Assembly: GCF_900455735.1 (NCBI RefSeq)
Contig: NZ_UAUI01000024.1
Coordinates: 186,001-250,000, forward strand
Reading direction: 5' to 3'
DNA length: 64,000 bases
Origin: Rhodococcus wratislaviensis
GTDB lineage: Bacteria; Actinomycetota; Actinomycetes; Mycobacteriales; Mycobacteriaceae
Below, piece by piece: positions 24,750-33,040 of this stretch. A model generated the notes under the pieces. That model was not told the DNA's origin and searched no databases. It worked only from the letters and a program-made list of their open reading frames with translations. The first letter of the stretch is position 1. Each line of letters starts with the position of its first letter. A program made the position numbers and the translations under genes.

Positions 24750-25814
24750 ATGAATCGAATTGGGCGCAAGTTCTGTCTGACCGCCTCGGTCATGGCCGTT
24801 GCCGTCGCCTTGTCCGCCTGCGGCGGCCCTCCCGCCGTTCCGGACACCAAGAATCTCGACGAGCTGTACCAGGCGGCCAAGGCCGAAGGTGAGGTCGTGT
24901 GGTTTGCGCCGAAGCCGGAGGCGCAGATGAAGCCGGCTATCGACGCCTTCGAGAAGAAGTACCCCGGGATCGAAGTCCGGTACACGAACAAGAAGGCTCC
25001 GGACCTCGTCACCCAGCTCAATGTGGAGCAGGCCGCGGAGCGCGTGACCTTCGATGTCTCCAACGCAGGTGGGCTCACGGTGTTGCCGTCGCAGTCCATG
25101 GCGGCGAAGGTGGACTGGGCGTCCTACGAGGTGCCGAGCGACCAGATCTTCGCCGGCGACTTCGTCTACGTCTGGGCCGTACCGAAGGTCTGGGCGTACA
25201 ACACCGACGCTCTGGCCGCCGGCGATATCCCGACGAGCTGGGACGAGCTGCTCGATCCGCGTTGGGATGGGGGAAAGCTCAGCGTCGAGTCGCGCGGGTC
25301 CTTCATGACCGTATGGGCCCAGGATCCGGCCCTCGGCACCGACGCCGGACTCGATTACGCCTCCCGGCTGGCTCAGCTGAATCCCCACTACACCGAGAAC
25401 ACCACGCAAGCCCACACGCTCATCGTCTCCGGCCAGACACCGGTCGGCACCGACCTGATCAACCTCGTGCTCGAGGACCAGGGCAAGGGTGCGCCGGTCG
25501 CCGTCGCACCGGTGGGCCCGACGAACGCCAACAAGTCCTACCTGTTCGTGGCCGATGGAGCCCCGCACCCGGCGGCGGGCCGTCTGCTCACCGCCTTCCT
25601 CGCCTCCGAAGAGGGACAGTCCGCCCTGGTCGGCACGTACAACTCGGCCATCCCCACCAACACCGACTGCACGGACGCCGCAACCAACCGTGTCATCGGC
25701 GCCCTGTGCGCCGCCGGCGTCGAATGGTTCGGCGAAACCAACCTCGAGCAGTACGAGCAGTTCTCGGAATACTTCCCCGAGGTCGAAGAGGCCTTGGGCA
25801 CCGACGTCAACTGA
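24750..25814 (+). CDS. ABC transporter substrate-binding lipoprotein, family 1 (Fe3+/polyamine/phosphonate type)
   Basis: Extracytoplasmic receptor of 354 residues. The N-terminus has basic residues, a hydrophobic stretch (LTASVMAVAVALSACGG) and the lipobox LSAC, so it is lipid-anchored on the outer face of the membrane. The mature domain begins with the usual GEVVWFAPKPEAQMKPAIDAFEKK segment of type-II binding proteins and ends EWFGETNLEQYEQFSEYFPEVE. It binds the solute and delivers it to the double permease encoded next. Start: ATG 24750; an ATG at 24738 and a TTG at 24741, which overlap the previous stop, are alternatives. The ligand is unknown, perhaps an anionic carboxylate given the pathway. 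Confidence 0.88.
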   Translation: MNRIGRKFCLTASVMAVAVALSACGGPPAVPDTKNLDELYQAAKAEGEVVWFAPKPEAQMKPAIDAFEKKYPGIEVRYTNKKAPDLVTQLNVEQAAERVTFDVSNAGGLTVLPSQSMAAKVDWASYEVPSDQIFAGDFVYVWAVPKVWAYNTDALAAGDIPTSWDELLDPRWDGGKLSVESRGSFMTVWAQDPALGTDAGLDYASRLAQLNPHYTENTTQAHTLIVSGQTPVGTDLINLVLEDQGKGAPVAVAPVGPTNANKSYLFVADGAPHPAAGRLLTAFLASEEGQSALVGTYNSAIPTNTDCTDAATNRVIGALCAAGVEWFGETNLEQYEQFSEYFPEVEEALGTDVN

Positions 25815-25880
25815 CGGCCCTCACCGCTGCCCTGACCGGCAGCAGAAGACTTTATCCCCTCACCTTTGGAGACTTCAGCG

Positions 25881-27692
25881 ATGCAGTCCGGCACCCCGCT
25901 CTCCACCGGCGGACGCCCGCCCACCGGCGGACGCCCGCCCACCGGCACCCGCCCTCGCCCACAGCGAACCGGCGTCCGCCCTGAGCCCACCGACGTACAC
26001 CCGCATCGGCGGGACCGTGTCCTGATCGGCGTCAACATCGCCATCGGTGCGATCATCGCCTATCTCATGCTCTTCCCCCTGGGGATGCTGTTGTTCAGCA
26101 GTCTCAAGGACAGCGAGACGAAGCTGCCCTTCCAGGTCCCCGGGTTCACGCTTGCCAACTTCACCGCGATCTTCTCCTCGAAACGCCTGGTCGAAGTCGC
26201 TCTCAACTCGTTGATCTTCGTGGTCGGCACCGTGGGCCTGGCTCTCGTGATCAGTGTCAGCCTGGCCTACCTGTTCGAACGCACCGACATTCCGGGACGC
26301 CGCTTTCTCGCGCCGAGCACTCTGGCCCCCATGGCCGTGCCGGCCACGGTCATGGCGGTGGCCTGGGTGCTGGCGGCCAACCCCACCAACGGCCCGATCG
26401 CCATCGTCATCGAGCGGATCTTCGGGTTCACAATCGACATCTACTCGCTACCGGGCATGATCCTGGTTGCCGGAATCTTCGGCGTGCCAGGGATGTACAT
26501 CATGCTCGCGCCGACGTTCGCCCGGCTCAACCTCGAGTTCGAGGAGGCCGCGGCCACAGCGGGCGCCGGATGGTGGACACGAACCCGCAAAGTGGTTCTG
26601 CCCCTGACGATGCCGGGAATCACCGCAGCCAGCATGCTGCTGGTCGTCATCGCGCTCGAGGAATTCGCGATCCCGGCCATCCTCGGAATGCCGGACCAGA
26701 TCTACGTGTTCAGCAGCCTCATCCAGGCCTCGCTGCAGCCGCCGTCGGGACTCGCCAACTACGGTCAGGCCAGCGCGTACGGCATCATGCTGGTCCTGCT
26801 GTCCCTGGTGATGATTGCCGTCTACCGACGCCAGACCCGAGAGTCGCACCGGTTCCAGGTGGTGGGGGGCAAGGGGTACCGGTCCACGCCGGTGCGGCTG
26901 GGACGCTGGCGCATCCCGATCTTCGCCACCGTCTTTCTCTACGTGCTGGTCGCGATCATCGTGCCCATCCTGACCCTGGTCTGGACGAGCCTGACACCGT
27001 ACCTCCAGCCGATCAGCCTGGACAATCTGGGTGCGCTCAGCCTCGCCAACTACACCGCGATCTTCACCAACCCGAGCTTGAGCCAAGCGGTCCTCAACAC
27101 CCTGGTGATCAGCCTGATCACGGCGACCCTGACCGCCGGGTTCGCCCTGTGGCTGGCGCTGGCCGCCAGCCGTGGCGGACGCATCGGCCGGGCCCTGTTC
27201 GATATCTCGTTCCTGGTCTTCGCCATCCCCGCCGTGGTACTGGGAATGGCGGTGCTGTTCCTCTACCTGTACATGCCTTTCCCGATCTACGGAACGATCT
27301 GGATCATCATCATCGCGTTCACCACCCGGTACGTCCCGCGCGGGTCACGCATGATTCAGACGGCACTGTTGCAACTCGACAAGGGACTCGAAGAGGTGGG
27401 CCGCGTCTCCGGTGCGTCGAAGGGTGTCGTGCTGCGCCGGGTGATCTTCCCCCTCGTCGCCCCCGCGGTGTCGAGCACGTGGCTGTGGGTGTTCGCCCAC
27501 TCCCTCGGAGAACTCCCCATCGCGCTGCTGCTGTCCAGCTCCGACAACCGCACCGTCGTGGTGCTGCTGTGGGACATGATCGGCGAGAGCGCGAACTATC
27601 CCGAGGCCAGCGCCCTCGCAGTTCTCCTGCTCGCCCTCTCCGCCGTCTCCGTCTGGTGGGTCAACCGCCGTGGCGTCCAAAAACACATCTGA
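25881..27692 (+). CDS. ABC transporter permease with two fused transmembrane domains
   Basis: Inner-membrane permease of 603 residues, FbpB-like, with two tandem copies of the binding-protein-dependent permease domain, each ~6 helices and each carrying the cytoplasmic coupling loop (EEAAATAGAGWWTRTRKVVLP near 230 and EEVGRVSGASKGVVLRRVIFP near 530). One polypeptide therefore replaces a heterodimer. The N-terminal 50 residues are proline-, glycine- and arginine-rich and partly built from an 18-bp tandem repeat, unusual for this family. The ATG at 25881 follows TGGAGA by ten bases; a TTG five codons earlier is less likely. Confidence 0.9.
   Translation: MQSGTPLSTGGRPPTGGRPPTGTRPRPQRTGVRPEPTDVHPHRRDRVLIGVNIAIGAIIAYLMLFPLGMLLFSSLKDSETKLPFQVPGFTLANFTAIFSSKRLVEVALNSLIFVVGTVGLALVISVSLAYLFERTDIPGRRFLAPSTLAPMAVPATVMAVAWVLAANPTNGPIAIVIERIFGFTIDIYSLPGMILVAGIFGVPGMYIMLAPTFARLNLEFEEAAATAGAGWWTRTRKVVLPLTMPGITAASMLLVVIALEEFAIPAILGMPDQIYVFSSLIQASLQPPSGLANYGQASAYGIMLVLLSLVMIAVYRRQTRESHRFQVVGGKGYRSTPVRLGRWRIPIFATVFLYVLVAIIVPILTLVWTSLTPYLQPISLDNLGALSLANYTAIFTNPSLSQAVLNTLVISLITATLTAGFALWLALAASRGGRIGRALFDISFLVFAIPAVVLGMAVLFLYLYMPFPIYGTIWIIIIAFTTRYVPRGSRMIQTALLQLDKGLEEVGRVSGASKGVVLRRVIFPLVAPAVSSTWLWVFAHSLGELPIALLLSSSDNRTVVVLLWDMIGESANYPEASALAVLLLALSAVSVWWVNRRGVQKHI
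25905..25940 (+). repeat. 18-bp tandem repeat in the permease N-terminus
   Basis: Two perfect in-frame copies of an 18-bp unit (25905-25922 and 25923-25940) followed by a degraded third copy to about 25960. They encode repeated T-G-G-R-P-P units in the cytoplasmic N-terminal tail. Confidence 0.85.
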
Positions 27693-27704
27693 GGTGTCGT
27701 GAAC

Positions 27705-28853
27705 ATGCAGAAACTCGTTGCTACCGACCATTCCGTACAGATCTCCGGTCTGCAGAAACAATTCACCCGCCACGACAGCGGCGAGGTGAACCGCGTCATC
27801 GACGATGTCAGCTTCGCAGTACCGAAGAACAGCTTCTTCACCCTGCTCGGGCCCAGCGGCTGCGGCAAGACGACCACGCTGCGCTGCCTCGCCGGACTCG
27901 AGACCGCTGATCGCGGCGAGATCTGGATGAACGGGCAGGCCGTCTTCTCCGCCGCGGCGGGTCGCGACGTCCCTCCCGACTCCCGGCCGATCGCCATGGT
28001 GCCGCAGTCCTACGGAATCTGGCCCCACATGAAGGTGTTCGACAACGCCGCCTTCCCGCTCCGATACGGCCGAAAGACCTACCCCCGCCCCGAGACGCAG
28101 CGGCGTGTCCTCACAATGCTCGAACAGGTGGGGCTGTCGGAGTACGCCGACCGATGGTCCACCCAGCTCAGCGGTGGCCAGCAGCAGCGGCTGGCGCTGG
28201 CCCGCGCTCTGCTGTGCGAGCCGGAGGTTCTGCTGCTCGACGAACCGCTGTCCAACCTGGACGCCAAACTGCGCTCACAACTGCGCACCGAACTGCGGTC
28301 GTTCCAGCAGAAGTTCGGCGTCACCACCATCTACGTGACGCACGACCAGGGCGAGGCCCTCGCCATGTCCGACACGATCGTCGTCATGAACCGTGGCCGG
28401 ATCGAGCAGATCGGTTCGCCGAGCGAGATCTACGACTCCCCGGCGACGCGGTTCGTGGCCGACTTCGTCGGCAGCGCCAACCTCATCCCCGGCGTACTCG
28501 ACCGGCCGGCCGGCTCCCGTGACCGCGTGGTCGACGCCAAAACGACCCTCGGGGTGGTGCGGTGCGAGAGATTCACCACCCCACCGGCGCCGCCCACTGC
28601 AGGCCAGGAAATATTCGTGTGCGTCCGGCCCGAGAACATCCGCGTCATCACTGCGTCGCGGGAGGCCGAGGGCCCCAACCGGTTCCCGGGGCGCATCATG
28701 ACTGCCGAGTACCTCGGCGACCGCCAGGAGATGGTCGTCACCGTCGGGGACGTCACGCTTCGCGCACACGCCGATGCACACTTCGATGCACACCCGGGCG
28801 ACGACGTAACCGTTGTCCTGGATCCGGCGTGGACGGTCGCTCTCTGGTCCTAG
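27705..28853 (+). CDS. ABC transporter ATP-binding protein
   Basis: ATPase of 382 residues powering the importer. It shows Walker A GPSGCGKTTT (about 49-58), Q-loop MVPQSYGIWPHM, signature LSGGQQQRLALARAL, Walker B EVLLLDEPLSNLD and the switch histidine in YVTHDQGEA. A C-terminal TOBE-type domain (IFVCVRPENIRV ... GDVTLRAHAD) is typical of the Pot/Fbp/Mal class. The ATG at 27705 is eight bases from GAGGTG, better than the GTG at 27699. It ends the plus-strand operon. Confidence 0.92.
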   Translation: MQKLVATDHSVQISGLQKQFTRHDSGEVNRVIDDVSFAVPKNSFFTLLGPSGCGKTTTLRCLAGLETADRGEIWMNGQAVFSAAAGRDVPPDSRPIAMVPQSYGIWPHMKVFDNAAFPLRYGRKTYPRPETQRRVLTMLEQVGLSEYADRWSTQLSGGQQQRLALARALLCEPEVLLLDEPLSNLDAKLRSQLRTELRSFQQKFGVTTIYVTHDQGEALAMSDTIVVMNRGRIEQIGSPSEIYDSPATRFVADFVGSANLIPGVLDRPAGSRDRVVDAKTTLGVVRCERFTTPPAPPTAGQEIFVCVRPENIRVITASREAEGPNRFPGRIMTAEYLGDRQEMVVTVGDVTLRAHADAHFDAHPGDDVTVVLDPAWTVALWS

Positions 28854-28900
28854 CGGCCATGACTCGTGAGAGTGCTGTCGACGTGTCGGGCTGAGTGGAC

Positions 28901-28957
28901 GAGGACCTCCGGGCGACGTGGGTGTCGCAACGCACCCACGAGCAGCCTGGAGGTCTT
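28901..28957. terminator. Large hairpin between convergent genes
   Basis: Between the ATPase stop and the convergent GntR stop, GAGGACCTCC (28901-28910) pairs imperfectly with CTGGAGGTCTTC (28946-28957), and CGTGGGTG (28917-28924) pairs with CACCCACG (28933-28940) inside. There is no T tract; it probably acts as a bidirectional terminator. Confidence 0.5.
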
Positions 28958-28968
28958 CGCGGCGCCGA

Positions 28969-29664
28969 CTAATCGGCCGAGGGGGTGAACTTCAGCAGAA
29001 GTGCCCGCCGGGCCGACGACAGATGGTGTCGCATCGCCGCGGAGGCGGCCTCCGGGTTGTGGGTGACGATCGCGGCGAGGATGGCCTCGTGTTCCCGGAC
29101 GGAGTCGGTCCGCGGCTTCTCGCGGTCCGCGTCGCGGTACTGCTGCATGACGAGCGGGTAGAGCAGGCTGTCGACGAACCTGGTGAGCGTGGACTGCCGC
29201 GCCGCGCGTTTGACCTGTTCGTGGAACCTGCGGTTGAGGTTCCAGTATTCCTCGCGCCCGCCCGGTTTCTGCCAGTCCCACATGCGCTTACAGGTTTCGG
29301 TCATCGCGGCGATGTCCGCATCGGTGGCGCGTTCGGCGGCCTTCGCCGCCAGCGCCGCCTCCAGCACCGCGCGGGTCTCCAGTATCTCGATCGCCTCGTC
29401 CACCGAGAACGAGCGGGTGCGGGCGCTGCGGTTCGCCTCGGCGGTGACATAGCCCTCCTGCGCGAGGCGTGCGAGCACCGAACGGATCGTCCCACGTGAA
29501 ACCTGGAGCTGCGTGGTGAGCTCCGACTCGGTGAGGCGTGAGTCCGGTTCATATTGACCGGAGAGGATCAAGGCACGCAGATCGTGGTACGCCTGCGACG
29601 TCCGGTTGGCGCCCGAATCCGGGCCGCCCTCGTTGCTCGGGCCCGTGCCCGTAGCTAGCACCAT
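28969..29664 (-). CDS. GntR-family regulator, FCD subfamily (candidate regulator of the LigJ/ABC operons)
   Basis: DNA-binding protein of 231 residues: a winged helix with YHDLRALILSGQYEPDSRLTE and SRGTIRSVLARLAQEGYV (about 25-85), then an FCD domain (EILETRAVLEAALAAKAAERA, NRRFHEQVKRAAR and the REHEAILAAI metal/ligand region). The ATG at 29662-29664 has GAGGTGA upstream. Two TTGTN3ACAA sites lie upstream of it, and the same site recurs between the two divergent catabolic operons, which is strong circumstantial evidence that it controls them and itself. Confidence 0.88.
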   Translation of the reverse strand: MVLATGTGPSNEGGPDSGANRTSQAYHDLRALILSGQYEPDSRLTESELTTQLQVSRGTIRSVLARLAQEGYVTAEANRSARTRSFSVDEAIEILETRAVLEAALAAKAAERATDADIAAMTETCKRMWDWQKPGGREEYWNLNRRFHEQVKRAARQSTLTRFVDSLLYPLVMQQYRDADREKPRTDSVREHEAILAAIVTHNPEAASAAMRHHLSSARRALLLKFTPSAD

Positions 29665-29805
29665 GGTGTGTCACCTCGAGAAGTCGTGGATCCGAGGGGC
29701 GGTGTACCCCGCGAAGCCGGGCTCGTCACCCGCGGGCAGGGGGCGGGTACGGGGGAGTTGCCGGGAGCGATGGACAGCGTCGTCATCTGTGCCTCCCACG
29801 TAATG

Positions 29806-29816
29806 TTGTACAACAA
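29806..29816. promoter_or_regulatory. TTGTN3ACAA operator 3
   Basis: TTGTACAACAA, embedded in the 12-bp perfect palindrome TGTTGTACAACA (29804-29815), 142 bases upstream of the GntR start codon. Identical to the site at 22619-22629. Confidence 0.7.
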
Positions 29817-29913
29817 CATTACGCGTTGCGTATCGAGCGCTCGATGTGAACGGGGTTAGGGGGCAGCAAGACGATCCCTTTCTGCATCAATCTGGTCCGG
29901 ACTGACCTCCATA

Positions 29914-29924
29914 TTGTTACACAA
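29914..29924. promoter_or_regulatory. TTGTN3ACAA operator 4
   Basis: TTGTTACACAA, extended to ATTGT-TAC-ACAAT at 29913-29925. Confidence 0.6.
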
Positions 29925-29964
29925 TGTGCACCCTCCGGCCGACGAGAAGCCCGACGGCGAATGC

Positions 29965-30008
29965 ACGTGCTCGCCGGCGCACCGTCAGTGATGCGCCGGC
30001 GAGCACGT
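29965..30008. terminator. Strong hairpin after the flavin reductase gene
   Basis: ACGTGCTCGCCGGCGCA (29965-29981) and TGCGCCGGCGAGCACGT (29992-30008) form a perfect 17-bp stem with a 10-base loop, nine bases beyond the flavin reductase stop. No T tract follows on either strand. Confidence 0.6.
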
Positions 30009-30017
30009 TCGCCCGGA

Positions 30018-30542
30018 TCAGAACAACCAGGGGACCTCGTCGTGACCGAAGTCGTGGAAGTCGCCGAACCGCCCCGAGTAGAACACCAGGCCGGTGCCCT
30101 CCCGGCAGCGCATGTCGGTGACCTCGCCGTAGAAGACGCGGTGGTCGCCGATGTCGTGGGCGCTGTGGACCCTGCATTCGAGCTGGGCCAGAGCATCTTT
30201 GATCAGCGGCAGCCCCGAGCGGCTGCGATCGCAGGGCAGGTCGTCGAATCGGGCGCCGCCCCGCGTGGCGAAGCGGCGGGCGAGAGCTTCCTGACGGGAG
30301 CCGAGGACGGAAACGGCGAACGAGCCCGCGGCTTCCACGGCCTCGGTGGTGCGGGAGCCGTGGGTGAGCGAGACGAGCAGGATTGCCGGGTCCAGGCTGA
30401 TCGAGGTCAGGGAGCTGATCGTCATGGCACTGGGGTCGCCGTCGCCGTCGTCGGCGCTGACGACGGCGACCCCGGTGGTGAACCGGCCCATGCTTCGCCG
30501 CATGTCCGTCGGGGTGGGGGCGTGGAATGCCGGAAGGGTCAT
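30018..30542 (-). CDS. Flavin reductase (HpaC-like), monooxygenase component
   Basis: NAD(P)H:flavin oxidoreductase of 174 residues with the flavin reductase-like FMN-binding split barrel: MRRSMGRFTTGVAVVSA, AMTISSLTSISLDPAILLVSL, SFAVSVLGSRQEALARRFA and the final GEVTDM...VFYSGRFGDF. It supplies reduced flavin to the HpaB-type oxygenase three genes upstream in the same operon, making a two-component monooxygenase. It is the last gene, followed by a strong hairpin. Confidence 0.9.
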   Translation of the reverse strand: MTLPAFHAPTPTDMRRSMGRFTTGVAVVSADDGDGDPSAMTISSLTSISLDPAILLVSLTHGSRTTEAVEAAGSFAVSVLGSRQEALARRFATRGGARFDDLPCDRSRSGLPLIKDALAQLECRVHSAHDIGDHRVFYGEVTDMRCREGTGLVFYSGRFGDFHDFGHDEVPWLF

Positions 30543-30549
30543 CGTGGGC

Positions 30550-30897
30550 CTACTTACTGTGGTACCGGACTTCGAAGGTGACGACGCCCTCGTCCGTGCT
30601 CCAGGGGCCGTGCGGCATGCCGGGCGGCCGGCAGGCGTACATTCCCGCGGTGAACGTCTCGCCGAGGGTCAGGTCGGTGAACGACCCCTCGAGGATGTAG
30701 ACCTCCTCCCAGAAGTCGTGCTTCTGCACGCCCATGGGAGTGGAATCGGCGCCGGGTTCGTAGCGCAGGATCCGGGTGGCGACGTTGCCTTCCGGGTCCT
30801 TGGCGAGGATGCGTTCGGTGATCTTCGGATCGTCACCCGGACATACCGTCCACTCGACGTCGGTGACCGGGAAGAATTCGAATTCGGGCTTGGCCAT
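30550..30897 (-). CDS. Cupin-domain protein
   Basis: Single-domain cupin of 115 residues. The fold is indicated by the two motif regions, PMGVQKHDFWEEVYILEG and YACRPPGMPHGPW; H59, E63/E64 and H107-type residues could bind a metal, although the first motif has only one histidine. It may be a small dioxygenase, isomerase or decarboxylase acting on the monooxygenase product. It sits between the oxygenase and reductase genes with 6-7 base gaps, so it is part of the same operon. Confidence 0.8.
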   Translation of the reverse strand: MAKPEFEFFPVTDVEWTVCPGDDPKITERILAKDPEGNVATRILRYEPGADSTPMGVQKHDFWEEVYILEGSFTDLTLGETFTAGMYACRPPGMPHGPWSTDEGVVTFEVRYHSK

Positions 30898-30903
30898 GAG
30901 GGT

Positions 30904-32361
30904 TTACTCGCTTTCCGCTTTGTAGCCGTCGGTGAACTGCTGCACAGCCGCGACGGCGCTGTCGTAGTCGTAGTTGCGGTACGTGTATGCACCCTTCACC
31001 ACGAAAGGGGCGCCGGCGTAGAACATCTCGTACTGCTGGTGTCGTCCGGCGAATTCGGATCCGATGATGTCCCAGGCCAGTTTGAAGAGCTTGACGCGCT
31101 CCTCGGACGGCACCCCGGGGGACTGGACGTAGTGTTCGATGTCCCGGGACGTCAGCGGGCTGGTGAGGTCCTTGACGCTCGACGGGAGTTGCAGCACACC
31201 GCCGCCGACGAGGTCGCGCAGGATCGCGATCACCCGCGGGTAGATCTCCGACTGCAGGCCCATCGACCCGTACAGGGCCTGCCTGCCCGGCAGCCACATC
31301 CCGGCCGAATCCGGCTCGGCGGTGTACTCGGCGGCCAGTACCGCGGAACGGACCCCGCTGACGAGTGCGGCGAGTTCGCCGAGCTTCTCCTGAACGCTGG
31401 GGATCTTGTCCACCCCGTTGACCTGGGTGACCCGGCGCGCCACGCCGGCAATGAATTCGAGCTTCGTCGCGAAGCGGATCTGGGCCTGCCAGTTGCCAAG
31501 AACGTGGGCGCCGGTCTCGAAGAACTGCCGGCGGACACCGGTGGTGTCGCGGTCCACGAACACGCGATCCCACGGCACGAGGACGTCGTCGAAGACGAGG
31601 AGCGAGTCGGGCTCGTCGTAGCGGCAGGTCAGTGGGTAGTCGAACGAGCTCGTCGCGGCCGGGATGTACGGGCGGCGAACGTACTGCTTGAGACCGGGAG
31701 CGTTGGTCGGGACCACGAACCCGACGGCGAAGTCCTTGTCGTCCGGGCCGAGCGGCTTGATGCACGAGACGAAGATTTCGTCGGCGATCGCCCCGCCGGT
31801 CGCCAGCATCTGCGAACCACGGATGACCAGGCCCTCGGGGGTCTCCTCGACCACACCGGCCTGCAGGTACTCACCCTCCCAGCCGGACGCCGTCGTCGCG
31901 CGTGAGACCTGCGGCGGGATGATCGCGTACGAGACGTAGAGGTTCTCGTCGAGCAGCCGCCGGTACAACTCGGAGACGTTCGCCCCGAAGTCGTGCCCAC
32001 CCTCGGCCGCGAACACCTCGGGATGCGCTGCGAACGCGGCGAGGAACGTCCCCACATGATCGGGGCTACGACCGATCCAGCCGTGCGTGTGCTTCGCCCA
32101 CCGCTCGATCGCCTCCCGCCGCTGCGCGAGCTCCTCCCGCGATCGGGGAATCGAGAACACCCGATTGGCCGCCTTCCCGGTTTCGGGTGCGACGTACTGC
32201 ATGCCGTTGGCCTCGTCCGCCGCCAGATCGAACATCTCGGCGATCGTCCGGGTCACGGGGGCGAAGGCCGGATGGGTGGTGACGTCGTCGATCTTCTCCC
32301 CGTCGACGAGCACTACGCGCCCGTCGTTCAGGGAGGCCAGGTAGTCGGCTCCGGTGCGCAT
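30904..32361 (-). CDS. HpaB/PvcC-family FADH2-dependent monooxygenase, large component
   Basis: Oxygenase of 485 residues related to 4-hydroxyphenylacetate 3-hydroxylase (acyl-CoA-dehydrogenase-like fold). Landmarks are MRTGADYLASLNDGRVVLVDG, the LYVSYAIIPPQVSRATTASG region, FDDVLVPWDRVFVDRD and the C-terminal KLAWDIIGSEFAGRHQQYEMFYAG. It uses reduced flavin from the HpaC-like partner to hydroxylate, or in some relatives to open, an aromatic or N-heterocyclic ring. The accompanying nitrilase-type hydrolase and DUF2848 protein do not belong to the 4-hydroxyphenylacetate route, so the substrate is probably different. Confidence 0.9.
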   Translation of the reverse strand: MRTGADYLASLNDGRVVLVDGEKIDDVTTHPAFAPVTRTIAEMFDLAADEANGMQYVAPETGKAANRVFSIPRSREELAQRREAIERWAKHTHGWIGRSPDHVGTFLAAFAAHPEVFAAEGGHDFGANVSELYRRLLDENLYVSYAIIPPQVSRATTASGWEGEYLQAGVVEETPEGLVIRGSQMLATGGAIADEIFVSCIKPLGPDDKDFAVGFVVPTNAPGLKQYVRRPYIPAATSSFDYPLTCRYDEPDSLLVFDDVLVPWDRVFVDRDTTGVRRQFFETGAHVLGNWQAQIRFATKLEFIAGVARRVTQVNGVDKIPSVQEKLGELAALVSGVRSAVLAAEYTAEPDSAGMWLPGRQALYGSMGLQSEIYPRVIAILRDLVGGGVLQLPSSVKDLTSPLTSRDIEHYVQSPGVPSEERVKLFKLAWDIIGSEFAGRHQQYEMFYAGAPFVVKGAYTYRNYDYDSAVAAVQQFTDGYKAESE

Positions 32362-32362
32362 G

Positions 32363-33040
32363 TCAGTGTCCTTCGGTGGTGTAGGAGTGGGCCAGGGTTC
32401 GGCCGTCGGGCAGGGTGAGTTCGAGGTCCCACCGGTGACCGGGGGTGAACTTGCCGTCGAGCAGCGGCAGGGTGCCTGCGAAGCAGAGCAGGTCCTCGCC
32501 GGTGTCGCCGAGCCGGTCGGCGAAGATCTGCAGAAGGTTCTGCGGTGTACGGAGATTGGCCAGGGTGCCGTCCTGATACAGGACCCCGTCGACCCACGAT
32601 CGGGCCCGGCACGCGTCCCAGTCGAACGACGCCCAGTCGGCGATCTCGATGACGGCCGGGCCTACCGGCTTCGGGCACGCCCGCTTCGAGTCGCCGATGT
32701 CGACGGTCTCGAGTTCGCGGTCGGTGTGGTCGGAGCCGACACCGAGGTAGTACCGCCCGCGGTGCCGCAGGATCACCGGCTCGACCTCGCCCGAGGTGTG
32801 CGTTCCTACGACGGGGGCCTGCGTCGCGGTGGTGACCGTCGCGATCTCGACGGGGTAGAACATCGGCACCTGTGCGGGCGGTGCGACTCCGATGGCCGCG
32901 AGCTCGTCGATGTGATGTTGCACCGCTGCTTCGTCCCGGCCGGTGTAGCCGGCTACCAGGGTTCGGCCGCTGCCGAAACGCAGGATCTCGGAGGAATCGA
33001 GGGTTTCGAAGGTGAGCACCTCCGTGGTGGCGCCGGTCAT
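32363..33040 (-). CDS. DUF2848-family protein
   Basis: Protein of 225 residues of the DUF2848 family, distantly related to fumarylacetoacetate hydrolase-type enzymes. Recognisable stretches are VAGYTGRDEAAVQHHIDELA, PVEIATVTT, GVGSDHTDRELE and KPVGPAVIEIADW, and the TLPLLDGKFTPG turn near the end. Function is unproven; an acylpyruvate-hydrolase-like or lyase step is possible. The ATG (33038-33040) overlaps the nitrilase stop as ATGA, and its own stop lies one base before the oxygenase start. Confidence 0.85.
   Translation of the reverse strand: MTGATTEVLTFETLDSSEILRFGSGRTLVAGYTGRDEAAVQHHIDELAAIGVAPPAQVPMFYPVEIATVTTATQAPVVGTHTSGEVEPVILRHRGRYYLGVGSDHTDRELETVDIGDSKRACPKPVGPAVIEIADWASFDWDACRARSWVDGVLYQDGTLANLRTPQNLLQIFADRLGDTGEDLLCFAGTLPLLDGKFTPGHRWDLELTLPDGRTLAHSYTTEGH

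Larger units (their letters stand above)
29665..30017. other. Intergenic region with operators and palindromes
   Basis: No gene is supported in these 353 bases. They contain two TTGTN3ACAA sites (29806-29816, 29914-29924), a perfect 14-bp palindrome ATCGAGCGCTCGAT at 29832-29845, and the hairpin that ends the monooxygenase operon (29965-30008). Confidence 0.6.
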
